This document shows positions 30,846-43,640 of a stretch of 64,000 bases of DNA, one piece after another. Location of the stretch: contig CANTUQ010000009.1 of assembly GCA_947683425.1 (NCBI GenBank), forward strand, positions 10,183,001-10,247,000. The letters run 5' to 3'. Position 1 is the stretch's first letter, and every line of letters starts with the position of its first letter. A model generated the notes under the pieces. The model was not told where the DNA came from and ran no database searches. It worked only from the letters and a program-made list of their open reading frames with translations. The position numbers and the translations under genes were made by a program. The DNA comes from Excoecaria cochinchinensis (lineage: Eukaryota > Streptophyta > Magnoliopsida > Malpighiales > Euphorbiaceae).

Positions 30846-33511
30846 GTCATTCTATCCATTTCCTGATTTCCATCTCCTCTGGGAGGGATTAAAGTTCCAA
30901 AGATCGAGGATTGCAATTTTCACTACTTCTACTGAGTATAAAAAGTGGATCATTGGCTCTAAGGTCGATAATAGTGCGTATTGGATGAAGCATTGGAATG
31001 GCCAGAGTAGTAGAGAACATATAATAGATCATGCATGAGCAAGTTGTTACTTTTTATGCTAGAGCTAGATAATTTTGAATATGCGAAGTAAAATGCTCTG
31101 GTTATATCAATATATCATTGCATAAATGTGTGCATTTCAATGTAGTTTCATTACGCATGATCACTATTTGGCATTAATTTCAAAAATACAAGACCTTATG
31201 TAATCTCGGGATGGATCCTAAAAGCACCAAACTCTTATTATCAATCAACCCTCTCGAGTTTTCATGATTGAACATTTTCTCTCTGCCCCTAATGTTTCCC
31301 CAAGATGCCCTTTTTCTGTTTTCACCTTGATGGGGTGCCCAATTTTAGCAAGGTCACCGTTCTTCCAGTGTTCAACTCACGAGCTCCTTTTTTGCTTTTT
31401 GCCTTTTTTTTTATTTGCCTTTGCTATGGAACCTTTTTCACTTAGTTAGCATTGCTTGATTTCTTAAAACTTCTCTCATCATTGCCGACGAGGATGTCTA
31501 CCGTTTTTATTAGCAGCTTATCTGAATTCAACTTGTATAACCTGGAGGATTTGGTCTAAGTTATTTGTACGCCAGGTTACCTTATTTCCATCAACGGCTC
31601 TTGACCCACTTTTAGGAGATTAAGACAAACTTCCTTTTTGCAAATTGGATCGAAGTAATGAGGTCTCCTTCTAAGTTTAACTGTAAGAGTTCATGTTTTA
31701 CTCATTTTGGCTCCAGATGGTGAAAGGTTAGTTTTTGGTTGGCTTACTATCTCAAATGGTTGAAATGAAAGAAATTCTGAGACTTGGTTCTGATGGGCTA
31801 TATTGTGGTTTTTTTTTAGTAAGGAGAAAGGAATGGTTAAGGATTGAATTCCTATTGACTACCTTGTATAACATCCTACTTAAGAATAATGAGTCGAGGT
31901 GACAACTTTTCCTTGCGGTATCTTCAGGAATGTTGGCACTTCTAAGTAATTATGAAGCTATGGTTTTCCAGTAGTTCTTTTGGAATTTTCATTTCGTCTT
32001 CATTTCGATCTGTCCATGCTTCTGAACTCTTGAATTGGCCAACTGCAACTGCTTATCCTGACAATGCCTTTCTAAATCCTTCTAGGTTCAGGCTTGGACT
32101 TCTCTTTTCTTCTTCTCTCTTTTTTCTTTTTTTTCTTCTCTTAAAATTTTTCCTCTCCCAAAATTTTTTCTCTCTTTAGCAGTTATATCATATTCTAGTA
32201 AGGTGTCTTTTGGAAAGCATCGAGATTAAATGAGGTGGTATTCATTAAGTTAACATCAAGTGTAAATGATTCATGATTGTGATTATGCATAATGAAATAA
32301 GGAGAAACATCATAAGAGTAAGCAAAATAATTTATTAACAAAACTAGTACTACATACATTACTAAAAAGTTCAGAAACAAAAAACACAGCTACTAAAATG
32401 TTCTCTTATACTTCTGGTCATAGTGCCCCTTCAGGATTTCTTCAGGCTCTATTCTTTTGCTTCTCTGTGTTAGAAATTTTTTTGCTGTCAAGGAGGTCCT
32501 AGATCTGATCCCTCAGAATTTGACACTTGTCTGTTAAGTGCCTGGTGTGCTAATAGTAGGCACAATATTGATCAATTCGGTGACCATGATTTCCTTGATT
32601 CAGAGCTGGCTTAGCTAGTAGTGGTTGCAAAATTCCCTCCTTTATTAGCCTTTCTAATACCCAAGATTGGGATCTGCCCAAATCAGAATAACATCTCTTG
32701 TTTACCTCAATGGTGGAGACCTCCACTATTTTCCTAGCTTTGATTCCATTACTAGTGCCTGTTGATTTGCTCGTCCCCTAATTGTCGTGATTTCTTTGAC
32801 CATAACTCTCATTATCCGCCCCTTTCACTATGTATTCCTTGACCATAGCCATTAGCCTCCTTTCAAAGTCATCTAGCCTTCTGTCTTGCTCTTGTAAAGT
32901 GAAGGCACCAGTCTGACTAATTTATTGCGATGGGTCAGTGATTTTTGAATACTCCAGCAAAGATTTTACGCTTAAACTTGACTCTAATGGCTCAATCAAA
33001 GACCCTCTGATAAGGTAGCCGATGGAACCCCTAAATGGACTAGGCAAATGGTCTATAATGGTTGAAAAATCAAGAGGTTAGAATGATGCATGTGATGCAT
33101 GGAAAAAAATTATGCACAAGATGATATGTATAGAATAGGATGTACACACACGAAGGAAATTAATTTTTTTACATGCATAAATGACATGTAATGCATGAGC
33201 ATTCTTTGTAGCATCTACAACCACATGCAAGCATATAGATTCTTCCAACCTTAATGCTCCCACATAGGAGGTCGTGTTTTCTATTTCCTAGGTAGGCTTA
33301 GCCCAAGGGTTATCGAGGAACCCAATGAGCGCACATGGTGCACTGTAGGAAATCAATAGCATAACCTCTCTTATTTAAAGCACATACGTATGGGTTTTGG
33401 ACATTAAGTATTCAAATAATTCAAACGAATTAGGATGGGCCCACCGGGGCATGAAAGCCTTTAATGATAGACCATTTAATTTAATTGAATTTATTCAATA
33501 CATAATGGCCC
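30846..33511 (-). mobile_element. Tat/Ogre-like remnant (Tat1), main piece
   Basis: Degenerate sequence collinear with Tat2: about 31140-31340 matches 45400-45600, 32190-32340 matches 47070-47220, and 33060-33500 matches 50570-51130. It contains a gag-like pseudogene (32480-32950). No RT or integrase was recognised. Homology to Tat2 ends at the element J insertion. Confidence 0.65.
32480..32950 (-). pseudogene. Tat1 gag-like remnant with zinc-knuckle trace
   Basis: Conceptual minus-strand translation gives a broken version of the Tat2 gag: a MADPSWQ-like start (here ITDPSQ and a stop), YSDLGRSQSWVLE, then QYCAYY...TRHLTDKC and LLDSKK. Several stops and shifts. The Tat2 equivalent is at 49818-50459. 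Confidence 0.6.
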
Positions 33512-35303
33512 TGTAATGGCCCGAATTATACATTAGTAGTGATATGGTCTAATTGGGTAAATTTAATTTTTAGTTTGTTAATTTCTAGACCTAAAAGTAA
33601 TTGGAATGACGACTCAATTGCATAAATAAATAAGTTTAAGTGGCTAATTTGTAGATGTGCATGATTAAGATTAAGAGTTAGATTAATTAACACTAAGTGG
33701 AATTAAATTAAAGTAAGCTTGATTAGGTTGGAGTTGGTGGATTTTCGGGTGTCAAACTCAGCTTGTGACACCTGACCCTATTGTATGCAATATAAAGTAT
33801 TTTGAGGAGCGAGAAACCCATTTTCTACATGTGTTGGCCGGCTTCCTCTCTCTCCTTGTTCTTATTCTTTTTCTCCATCCATTCTTCAACCCTTTAGCTA
33901 GAAATTCATTACGTTTTTACTAATTTAGTCAAGAGGTGTGTGGAGTGTACTGTATTTCATCTAATCAAGGTAAGTACAGCTTTGAGATTGGTCTTCTTCT
34001 TCTTTTTCTTCTTCTTATACTACTTCTTCTTTTCTTTTGGTTTGGATAGGATGATGATATTGTCATCCAATTCTTGAAATTGGATTGTGCATGTAGTGGT
34101 TGAACCAAGGAAAGAAAAATGAAAAGAGAAAGTGGGAGAACCAAGTGCTAAGTGAGCTTAAGGAGCAAAGGATAGTGAGGTTTGGGAAACACTGTTTTGT
34201 GTGTTATTTTGATATAGTATGAACTGTATGTTGCATGATTGAATTATGTGTTTTAAATGAATAGAAAACATATAATTATGTGATGTTATGAATTGTATTG
34301 AAATGATGAGCTGATGAGCCAAGTTAATGGCCATAAATTGTTGAATTAAGCATGTTGCCCTATTTTGGTAGCTTGAGAAGTTGCTAAGTAAATTGTATAT
34401 ATTGGATATTAATTATAAAATTGAAACATTCCATGGAGTTATGTGCTCTTTGGGGTAGTCTTGTGTGAGTTTGGGGTATTGGATACTACAACTTTGGAAA
34501 TTCAAGCTTGAATAGCTTGATGTGGTAAAAAATCAGAATTGTAGATTAAAATGACATATGGATATGTCTATGTTATACTTGAGTTTTATGATTCTAAAAT
34601 GAATGAGGTTGTTGGAATTAGGTTCATAAGATATGTGCCAAAAATTATTATAGAGCTGACCATATTGGTTTGAGGACGCTAATGTCTTCAAAAGTGTCTA
34701 ATAGGTATAGCTAAATCTTGTTGGAGGGCTTTTGGAGCATGTAATGTTCCATTGGACATAAGTCCATTATCTTAAGTCTAAAAATAATGAGAATTGTACC
34801 TTTGTAAATTTAACTTGCAAATAAACATTTGGTTAGAAGGCCATGATGGCAGGAAATGATGTTACAATGGGTTTTCGGAGTCATTTGTGTGGTCTTGGCA
34901 AAGTGAACGCGAAAGAGGATTGTGGATGGAGCTTTGAACAAGAAGTTTAGGCTCTGTCGCAAGCGCAACAGGGGTCGCAAGCACAATAGAGTGCTTCGGT
35001 GGGCAATATTGCTAGGTTGTGCTCTTTCGCAGGCATAGGCCTTGCCGCTAGCGCGATAGAAGTGATCAATCGGTTCTATCACGGGCGTGATTTGTACCAC
35101 AAGCGCGACAGTCAGGAATCCTTGAGTCCGTCGCAAGCGCGACACACCTATGTGTTAGGAAAGCTATACAATTGACCTATTTTAGTTGAACTAATGTGCT
35201 TGTCTAATGAATGATGATGAATATGGAAATTATAAATGTGTTATACTCTATGAATACATGTGTGATGATGTGTAGATTGTGGTATAAGCTAAATGTGTAA
35301 TTA
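33512..35303 (+). mobile_element. Element J: LTR 5' part, interrupted by G
   Basis: Begins TGTAATGGCCCG within Tat1. It has a TATA-like box (CAATATAAAG, about 33789), a CT-rich start region, donor CAAG|GTAAGTA (intron 33970) and a palindrome array. The plan matches the other chromovirus LTRs. It is cut by element G at 35304; the remainder is not in this window. Confidence 0.65.
34954..35144 (+). repeat. CpG palindrome array, element J LTR
   Basis: Decayed copies of TGTCGCAAGCGCGACA (CTGTCGCAAGCGCAACAG, CGCTAGCGCGATAG, CACAAGCGCGACAG, CGTCGCAAGCGCGACA). It is related to the element C and E motifs. The array is about 1440 bp from the LTR start. Confidence 0.75.
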
Positions 35304-37530
35304 TGTAACACCCCAAAACCCCTTGGGAGGATATCGAAGCGCCACGCACAAACAAATATATATAAAAAAATGAAAGCAGAAGCTATAAATATAATAAAAT
35401 AATAATATCATATAATAATTTTAATTCTCATATTACAAAAATATTCTTAAACAATATACGATTAACTTATACAAAAATTATGTACAAAACATATACTGAA
35501 CTGTACAAAATACTGGATGAAAAACAAAAAGAAACCACTCTAACTCCTAGTGGCCGTCCTACAGATGCCCGACTTCAAACCGAACCTGCAACCTACACGG
35601 GTGAGCAAAAGCTCAGTGGGGATAAACAAAAATAAATACAAAAATAATAATAACATTCTTCACAAATACACGTAATATGAGCATTAGAAGTTCATATGCA
35701 TAATATACTATAATCACTCCATTAACCAATCAAGTACCAACATAAAACATATTCACTATATCAAAATGATTATCAGAGATAACGAACAAAGGCAAAATAT
35801 TGTTACTAGCAATTCTCATATACATATACAAATATCTGTATGTCAAGCTCAATAACAACAACCACAATACACTACCCTGAACTTACATGGGTGGGGGATG
35901 CGGGTACACTAGATACTACGAGCAATATCAAACATGAGAGACCGAAGCCTCAAAACATTTTAAAAATTTTAGTTACCCGAAGGTATCAAAACTAGCAGCT
36001 ACAATCACTAGCCATTTATAAGCATGCTTATCTATCTACCACTATGACCATTCAGGCTTATGAATATATACCCAATCTCTACACTCAACTTTACAAAAAC
36101 CAATAATCTCACCACTTAACATAATATATATCACTGCAAGCATATTTAAAGTACAAAGCATCATCTCATATAATTAAAATCATGAACCAAACATGAGTGA
36201 GAAACCTTGCAAAGAAAAGACAATAAAAATCATTGCAGAACAGGGAAGGGTCGTGCTCGCGATGCCCGTCGTGCCCGTGACAGAGTCGAATCTCGCCCAT
36301 GGTCGTAGTCGCGGTAAGCTCTACGCTGGCGAGAAGAAGTTGATAGTCCTCTGTCGCACTCATGATAGAGGATGGGTAGTTCCCCATTGCACTCTTGCAC
36401 GTATGCGCATTCACGATGAACAACAGCCTAGCAGAAGCTCGGCTTACCAAGCTCTCTGTCGTGCTCGCGATAGAGAGCACATCAGCTAAAGCTCAGCAAT
36501 CACTCCCTCGGTCGTGCTCACGGCAAAGTCGTGAATACACACTCTGTTCTTAAATCTAGCAACCCCTCCTCACAAAACAACTTGCCAAAACTCAAAGCAT
36601 CAAACGTACAACTCAATTCAATCATCAGATTCATTACAAAACATGCTTATATGCCATTAACATCAAATAACCATACTAAGTGATTAATTAACAAAATAAA
36701 CAAGATAATCAACTAATTTAAAACACACTCAAATGAACTATAAACACATAGAACTAAACCCACTTGTAAATACTAATACCACTACCTTCAATACATGTAA
36801 TATGGACAAAACACACGCACATAAACATGCTTCATAAATCAAAATTCTAGAAATTAACACTCAAAACCCAAGACATAACCGTAGGGTAAAACTCCCAAGC
36901 CACTAAGAAGCTTCAAAATCCACTCATTCTTCAAGCTCAAACCTTCTCTTTTCCTTTCTCTTTTGCCTTGTCAGCAGCTTGCAAAACAACCCAAACAAAC
37001 TCATTAACCCAAAAACCACAACCCAGAACCAGAGCAAAAGGGGAGAAGAGGAAAAACAAAATCAAACTTTCAGACCAACTTACCTCTTCAAATCCAAACT
37101 AAAGCCCTTAATCTATAAATCCAGCTCAAAACTTGAAGAACAACCTAAGCAAGAGAGAGGCAGGGAGCACGGAAGATGAAGAAGAAAAGAAAATGGGAGA
37201 AGGGTAGGAAAGAGAGAGGGAAAGTGGAAAATTCGAGTTTGATTTCCCTCTCTCCTCTTTCCTTTCTATTCTTCAATTAATGCACCCACCTACCTAGCTA
37301 AGGTGTCCTCCACTCTTTGGTCAAAATAATTAAGTCCTTGGCTAATTACTCATAAATCCTTGGCCCAATACCCTTTTTCTCACTTAAATAATTCTTTCAT
37401 TCTTAACTTTATCTTTCTCTTCAATCTAGTCCTTAATTAACATAATCTTACACTGGTCTAATTACAATTCTACCCTTAATTATGCAATTAACCTTGCAAT
37501 TCCTACTAGGCCCCTTTTTGGGTTGTTACA
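35304..37530 (-). repeat. Element G LTR
   Basis: 2227 bp. On the element's strand it has donor AAGAG|GTAAGTT (intron starts at 37083, 447 bp in) and a palindrome array. The sequence next to its inner end is identical to that of element F over ~35 bp, so G and F are related families. Confidence 0.8.
36249..36534 (-). repeat. CpG palindrome array, element G LTR
   Basis: Units like TCGTGCTCGCGATG, CTGTCGTGCTCGCGATAG and GGTCGTGCTCACGGC, an imperfect form of the GTCGCGAGCGCGAC motif read from the other strand. About 1000-1280 bp from the LTR start. Confidence 0.78.
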
Positions 37531-37679
37531 AATCTCTCTCCCTTAAGAAATTTCATCCTCGAAATTTCCATGCTAGCAAACATGCAACCCAATTACCAAA
37601 TCAATAGCTTAACTCAAAATTTACGCATCACAACTTAACGGAAGGACCTGCGGGCTCATCTGCATCTTTTTGTATCATG

Positions 37680-38193
37680 GCATATACCCGAGTAAAACCA
37701 TTAGCAGCCACTGGTTGTTCCACCATTTTCGATGGCACCTATGGAGCACTACTCCTACTTCTACCACTTCTGGCTACACCTGATCTTTCTCCACTTACTC
37801 TACTTCTGTGTTGCTCCTTGCTGTCTTTCCATTCCAAAAAATTGGCAAGCATGTGCTCCATATTGCCAAACTTGAAGCATGCTCTAGTAAGCTTTCAGTA
37901 CGAACCCCAATGACGTTTCCGACAGTGCTCACACTCGAGTATTAAACTTCCTCTAATAGAGGGTGGTGCGACACTTCCAACCTCTGATGGCACTTAAATC
38001 GACCCTCTAGCTCCTTGCCCACTAGGAAGTCCTTGGGCCTTTTTACTACAAATAACTCCACTATCCAGTGCTTTCCTCTTTTGTTCTATTCTCTGTTTTA
38101 CCAATTCTGACTCTTCTAGTTTCATTGCCGCTGCCACTAACTGGTAATAGCCCACTGGCTGCATAATCGCCATGGCCGACAAAGGTCCGCTAA
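37680..38193 (-). pseudogene. gag: Element G gag C-terminal remnant
   Basis: Minus-strand translation gives VGYYQLVAAAMKLEESELV, matching the element D gag segment VHYYQIVEAAVRAELSETV. After two stops come CEHCRKRH and a decayed zinc knuckle (CFKFGNMEH). It is cut at 38193 by the E LTR; an apparent ORF continuing past that point is an artefact. Confidence 0.75.
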
Positions 38194-38528
38194 TGTAAGA
38201 ACTCGAAATGTACCCTAGAAGGATTTGTGCATATTGATGATAAGCGGTCACCAAAGTTATGTAAATTAAAGTGTTAGGTATGTCAAATGGACCATTTAAG
38301 AATTTAAGTGAAAGTTTCAGCAAGTGCGGTTAATGGCAAAATTGTGAAGTATGAAATTAGGATTTGATTGAAAGAATAGAGATTTATTTGGTGGGTTAAT
38401 GTGAAGGATTGAAAATTTATAAATGTCAATGTATGAGATTTTGAGGGTTGAAGGATCTAAAAGATAATTTGACATAAATATCTAAATTGGACCAATGGAA
38501 ATGTGACAAGTGGCAAGGGGATAGGAGG

Positions 38529-38540
38529 AGTATAAAAGAG
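38529..38540 (+). promoter_or_regulatory. TATA box, element E 5' LTR
   Basis: GTATAAAAGAGG, 335 bp from the LTR start and about 30 bp before a CT-rich start region. In the 3' LTR the same place reads GTGTAAAAGAGG (about 56261), so that copy is weakened. Confidence 0.65.
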
Positions 38541-39289
38541 GAGAGAGAAGGCAAAAAATCTACCCTCTCCCTTTCCCGTTCTCTCATTCTTTCTTTCTGC
38601 TTCCTCTTCTTCTTTTCCTTTTTGTTTCAATGCCTTGTGTTTCCCCTATGATCTAAACTCAAGATTGATGATGAAGTTGATTAACTCAAGTGATTTAAGT
38701 GAAAATTTTGTTAGGAAAGGTGAGTTTAAGTTTTGGATTCCTGCTATCTATTTTGATTAGCTTAAACCCTAGATTTATGTTTTGCATATGTTTGTGTGTT
38801 TTTTATGAGGATTCTTGGATGAGAAAGCTCTTGGATGGGTTTTTGGAACAAGAAAGATCATCTAAGGAAGCTATTAGGAGTAAAGGAGTTAAGGTTAGGG
38901 ATTTTATCATTTTGATGTATATTTTGATTTGGGGTTTTGATTTGATTTTCTGGAAATTTATGGAGTTAAAAGTTGCTTAGATATGTTCAAATGTTATGGG
39001 TTTTGCATTATCTGAGTTAAGATGCTTTGAATGTGTTTTATTGAGTTAAAAGGTGCAATGGAATGAGCTATGTATTAAATTTTTGATTTTGTTAAATTAG
39101 AGATTTTGATGATGTTAATAGCATGGTTTAATTGGGTTTAATAGTAGAAAAGTTGAGTTTTGTTTTAATTATAAGGTTTTGAATGAGCTATTTGTGTTGT
39201 ATTGAACTTTGAACTGAATGGGAGTTTTGGGCATGATTTTGGAAGAAAAGGATTTCTGCAGTTCGATGGAGATCTGGAAAGGCAGCTTT

Positions 39290-39682
39290 GTAGCGAGCGC
39301 GACAGAGCAGGGTAATTCCAACATCTTTCGAGCAGCCGAGCTATCAGCAAAGGAATGCACGAGTCCTGTCAACCTTCACGACTCGGCATGAGGATCTCGC
39401 TCGGCAAGAGAGCCTGCTCGGCATGAGGATCCCGCTAGGCATGAGAGTCTGCTCGAAATTAGAGCCTAACTCGTGCTGAGAGCCCGTTCGATATGAGAGC
39501 CCATTCAGCATGGGGAGCATGACCCATGCTCGGGAGCACAACTCATGCTGGCTAGCACGAGTCGTGACAACTCCCGTCCCTGTTCCTACCTTCCTCTGTT
39601 CTTCTGTTATGCTTTGATGGGTTGCCTTCACGAGTCGTGAAAGTGAGCACGACTCGTGATCGCCTCCTGGGACTCGTGACAG
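39290..39682 (+). repeat. Composite palindrome array, element E 5' LTR
   Basis: Starts with TAGCGAGCGCGACAG, then a tandem block of GGCATGAGGATC / CTCGGCATGAGAGCC units, then CACGAGTCGTGACA-type palindromes. Its units differ from those in the 3' LTR array (57017-57424). Confidence 0.82.
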
Positions 39683-41251
39683 ACCCCTCTGTCCTAAAAT
39701 TGTTTTGAAAATCTCTCTTATTTGCATGGTTTATCACTTGTATGATGCATTGATGACTTAAGTTATGAATTATTCAAATGCCTTAATGCATGGTAGTGAT
39801 TAAAATATGAGATCTTATTTCCATTATTATTTATGAATGTGCATGCATAAGGAGATGCAATTTATTGTTAAGTCTATATAAGTACGTGTACTCTAATAAA
39901 ATTATTATGTTTAACATGTTCATATGAATCGATTAACCATGAAAGAATGCATGATTAGTTTTGGAATATGACTAGTATGATTAGTGCAAATGATATGAAA
40001 GTATATAACTGCATGTGCCTTTGGGACAATAAAAGAATGATACAAGTATTTGATGGAGTGAGCATATATGTGTAAAATGTGATGAATATAATAATGATAT
40101 GGAAAATTTAGCCTGCGTTAGTCGAGTCGTGGATAGATAGGCATGCCTATAGAGTTCTGATGCTGCAGCCCTTTGTTCTATTCTGGACCCTGATCAGGTC
40201 CCCGTTTGAATCTTCGCGATCCCTAATGTGTACGGATCTTGTTTAAGATCCCCAATGTGAAAATGTTTTGAATGAGAAAATGAAATATGTTGCTTTTTGA
40301 TTATACCCTCGGGTACCCCCAATGTGTTCTGTATACTTGCTTATCCACCTTCTTGACTTAGCAGGCAATTAAATGAATTGATAAGTTCTGTGATAATGTG
40401 CAAGGAGTTATGTGAATAAAGTATTTGAAAGTGTTTGTTGAAATGATGAGCTTGTGCTTCACGCACTAAAGTGTTCTGGATCCTTTATGGACTCGAATGT
40501 GGAATTTTGTGGTATCTTCGGATACCTAAATGGTTTTGTATCTGAATCTAATGTTAGTTAATTAAAAAGAGATGTAACCGATAATGTTGTTCCAATAAGT
40601 GTATAGTAATGAATATTGGCTGTTTAAGAATTCGTATATGGATAATGCATGTTATAAATCTGTTCAAAAGCTATGGGTATGATTGTTTGTATGAAGTCTT
40701 TGTAAAGAATTATTGAAATATTTGATATGCATATTTATTATGGTTGAATAATTAGCAAATGAATTCTATAAATATATTCATTTACATATTGAATTGAGAA
40801 CACAGGTATGTTATGTATTTGCTTGTCTTTCGAACCTTAGCTTGGATGACCAATGTAAGTATATCGGTAAGGAATCCTTGTGTATTGTTTGTTGGTTCTC
40901 GAAGAATACGATAATTGCATGTTGATTATAGTTAATGGGAAATAAAGTGGTAAGAACGATATAGATAACTGAATTTAAGAAAGGATTTAGAATTAATTTT
41001 GGAATATGTATGTACAAAGGTTTTCTGTAGAACTACGTGGTTCTAATTCTCCAATCATAGGGATACATAAGAAGCTTGGAATAATTATTCCAAGCCCGAA
41101 CCAAATCTGAGTATTAAAATGTATTTTTTAGTTTTGAGCAAGTAATGGCTTGATTAAAATGGAATGTTTTGATTTAAGTATTGATACTGTAATTTGTATG
41201 ATTTTGAAATATTTGTAATAATGGTAATTTTTGAACTTTGTATTTCGAACC

Positions 41252-41253
<2 letters not shown>

Positions 41254-41300
<47 letters not shown>

Positions 41301-41523
41301 CAACAACAACAACAATAGCATAAATAAAAATAGTAGTAATACTAATAATAATAGTAGTAATAATAATGATAACATAATAAAATGAACACGGAATAATAAT
41401 ACTAATAATAAATAAATAAAATAATAATAATGATAATGATATGTCAAAGTAATAATAATAATACAACAATATAAAGCAAAACAATGATACTAATAATGAT
41501 ACTAATAATAATACTATCATGAG

Positions 41524-41618
<95 letters not shown>
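41254..41618. repeat. (AAT)n/(AAC)n microsatellite in Tat2 left LTR
   Basis: Two long AAT blocks (about 41254-41300 and 41527-41618) with AAC and irregular runs between. The long poly-Tyr, poly-Leu and poly-Asn ORFs across it are not genes. The same region in the right LTR is at 52810-53270. Confidence 0.95.
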
Positions 41619-41619
<1 letters not shown>

Positions 41620-42786
41620 GGTAAAAGACAACAGTGAACATAATAATGATGATAATAACAAAATAACAATGATGCTAATCAAGTTAATACACAAAGAAAT
41701 CAAGTTAAAAGCACAAATAATACATCAATAGTGGCAACAAAATTAAAAAAGCTAGAAATAAATAATAAACATGATAATAATAATGAAATAACAATATTAA
41801 CAACAATAAACGATAAAAAAATAAACAAGAATGGATCCAAAAATGTTTACCCTCAGAAATTATAAGTCGGAGAAACGGTGTCTCGATTCGTCCTCCTTAT
41901 CGATTTTTGCGGTGATAGACATAGAAAAAGTTTGACAAAATCTAAGTTTTAAACAAACAAAAAAACTTGAGAAAATAATTTTAATGTAAAGATCAAGCGA
42001 AGGAAATTAATTTTCCTTGCTCAAACAAAACCAGGATTTTAGAGAGAGAAGAAGAAAAGAAAAATAAATCTTGAAAACTCTTTTTTGAAATTTATTTTTT
42101 CAAAAACTCTCGCCTGCTTCCTTTTCTTTGAGAGAAAACCCCTCTTTTCTCTTTGAAAAAATCCAACCTCCCTCAAAATGAAGATCAAGTCTTCATTTTA
42201 TTTCTATGGACTGTCCCAAAATGGGAAGAGACAAAATGCTCTTTCATTTTTTGTTAACCAAAATTGCACAAAAACGTGAAACAAACAGAAAAAACGAACT
42301 GGAAATTGACCAGAAAATGCAAGTGAAAACGACAGCACGAAGGAGCAAGGCGCGGGGATGCCCGCAGGTCGTGCAGCGCGACATGCGCCCCAACGTGTGC
42401 ACGTCGCACGCGGCGACGTGGCCATCCGGGGGCGCGCGTCGCTCCTGCAAGCTCACGTCGCCCACGGGCTCATGATGTGCCTGCGAGCGCACCCCGTTCC
42501 CACGCGGGAATGGCCCGCATGCGTGCGACCATGATTCGCACGCATGGCACGCAAACCGCATGGCAACCGGGCACCGAAAAAAATTCGAGAATAAAACCCA
42601 AAATAAAAAATAAAAAATAAAATAAAATAAGAGTAAAAATGCAAATTTTTAAATTAAAATTTTTGGAGGAACAAAAGAGATTTTCGACAAGGAAAACATC
42701 ATTTTTTACACCTTTACTTGTGGCAAGTATCATCTTCATTATCGGGTAATTCTGATCTTGGACCGCCTCGGGACCCAGTGTCTACA
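41254..42786 (-). repeat. Tat2 left LTR (3' LTR), truncated
   Basis: Matches 52813-54483 of the right LTR but lacks the remaining ~1.25 kb. The break lies in the AAT microsatellite, where it joins element E sequence (GAACCTT). No target duplication is visible on this side, so a deletion at the microsatellite is likely. Confidence 0.75.
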
Positions 42787-42802
42787 GTTGCCCCCAATTT
42801 TG
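42787..42802 (-). other. Polypurine tract of Tat2
   Basis: Minus strand AAAATTGGGGGCAAC immediately before LTR start TGTAGACAC, the form common in Tat/Ogre elements. Confidence 0.7.
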
Positions 42803-43129
42803 GGGAACCTAGAAATTAGGTGCCTGGGTGAGCCAAAATTCAGAAAAGAAAGGAAAGAAGTGCGTACCTGAGGTGAAGTTGTTGCGGGTAGTTACCGTCT
42901 GTCCATCGATGTGTTAACCCCTGTTGCTTTGGCATCTAACTTGTGCGGTGTCTAGCCTTGTTGATGTGATACGTAATTGAGCTTAATACGTTGACTAACC
43001 TCTTCCGTTGTGGCATCTAACCTGTGCGATGTATAGCCCCAGCCGTGTCGGTAGTTAACCTATTGATGCGGATATCCTCATGAATTGAAAGGATATGGAA
43101 TATTGTTGAAAAAGCTTAATGCTCCAACG

Positions 43130-43640
43130 GATAATGCTCCGAAGAGTCTGAGAATGTCTTAGAAAAAGGACTTAAAAATAATGCTTGAAAGAGAATGAGA
43201 ATGCCATGAAAAAGGACTTAAAGATAATGCTCCGAAGAGACTGAGAATGCCTTGAAAAAGGACTTAAAGATAATGCTCCGAAGAGACTGAGAATGCTTTA
43301 AAAAAGGACTTAAAGATAATGCTCCGAAGAGACTGAGAATGCCTTGGAAAAAGGAATTAAAGATAATGCTCTGAAGATACTGAGAATGCCTTGGAAAAAG
43401 GACTTAAAGATAATGCTCCGAAGATACTGAGAATGCCTTGGAAAAAGGACTTAAAGATAATGCTCCGAAGGCACTGAGAAGGCCTTGGAAAAAGGACTTA
43501 AAGATAATGCTTCGAAGGGACTGATAATGCCTTGGAAAAAGGACTTAAAGATAATGCTCCAAAGAGACTGGAAAAAGGACTTAAAGATAATGCTCCGAAG
43601 AGACCGATAATGCCTTTGAAAAATGACTTAAAGATAATGT
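43130..43640 (-). repeat. 46-47-bp tandem repeat, about 11 copies, in Tat2
   Basis: Monomers begin GATAATGCTCCGAAGAGACT and end AAAAAGGACTTAAA. About eleven copies, mostly 46-47 bp, one shortened to 36 bp. Early and late copies are more diverged, the centre more uniform, typical of unequal exchange. It lies between the integrase remnant and the polypurine tract, where Tat/Ogre elements often carry tandem repeats. Confidence 0.93.

Larger units (their letters stand above)
35304..38193 (-). mobile_element. Element G: deleted chromovirus, minus strand, left end only
   Basis: LTR 35304-37530 (TGTAACACCCC to GGTTGTTACA), then the polypurine tract and a pol-tail trace (CTCCCTTAAGAAATTTCATC). After that comes a gag remnant with no pol between, so pol is deleted. 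Interrupted by E at 38194; the other end is outside the window. Confidence 0.75.
38194..41253 (+). repeat. Element E 5' LTR, main part
   Basis: Starts TGTAAGAACTCG and matches the 3' LTR 55923-58895 throughout with moderate divergence. CCAAT (38492) and TATA (GTATAAAAGAGG, about 38529-38540) lie before a CT-rich start region. Donor AAAG|GTGAGTT (intron 38720). The region from about 41150 to the AAT repeat has no counterpart in the 3' LTR because F interrupts there. Confidence 0.8.

Noticed and set aside
30596..31038. Host exon spanning the A/Tat1 junction (frames 30596-30892 and 30838-31038)
   Set aside because: The first starts inside A's 3' LTR; after removing the LTR neither frame continues cleanly into 492-635, so no host gene is supported.
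36979..37179. Small ORFs in LTR leaders (for example 36979-37179, 61075-61269, 49942-50178 as a free gene)
   Set aside because: They lie in U5-like leaders or inside frameshifted gag remnants; no independent support.
41128..41703. 191-residue minus-strand ORF rich in Tyr, Leu and Ile, and similar ORFs at 52698-53365 and 62924-63502
   Set aside because: Translations of AAT/ATT microsatellites; open in several frames because the triplet lacks stops there.
43130..43640. CRISPR-like array
   Set aside because: Direct head-to-tail repeats without unique spacers in a plant retroelement; a minisatellite.
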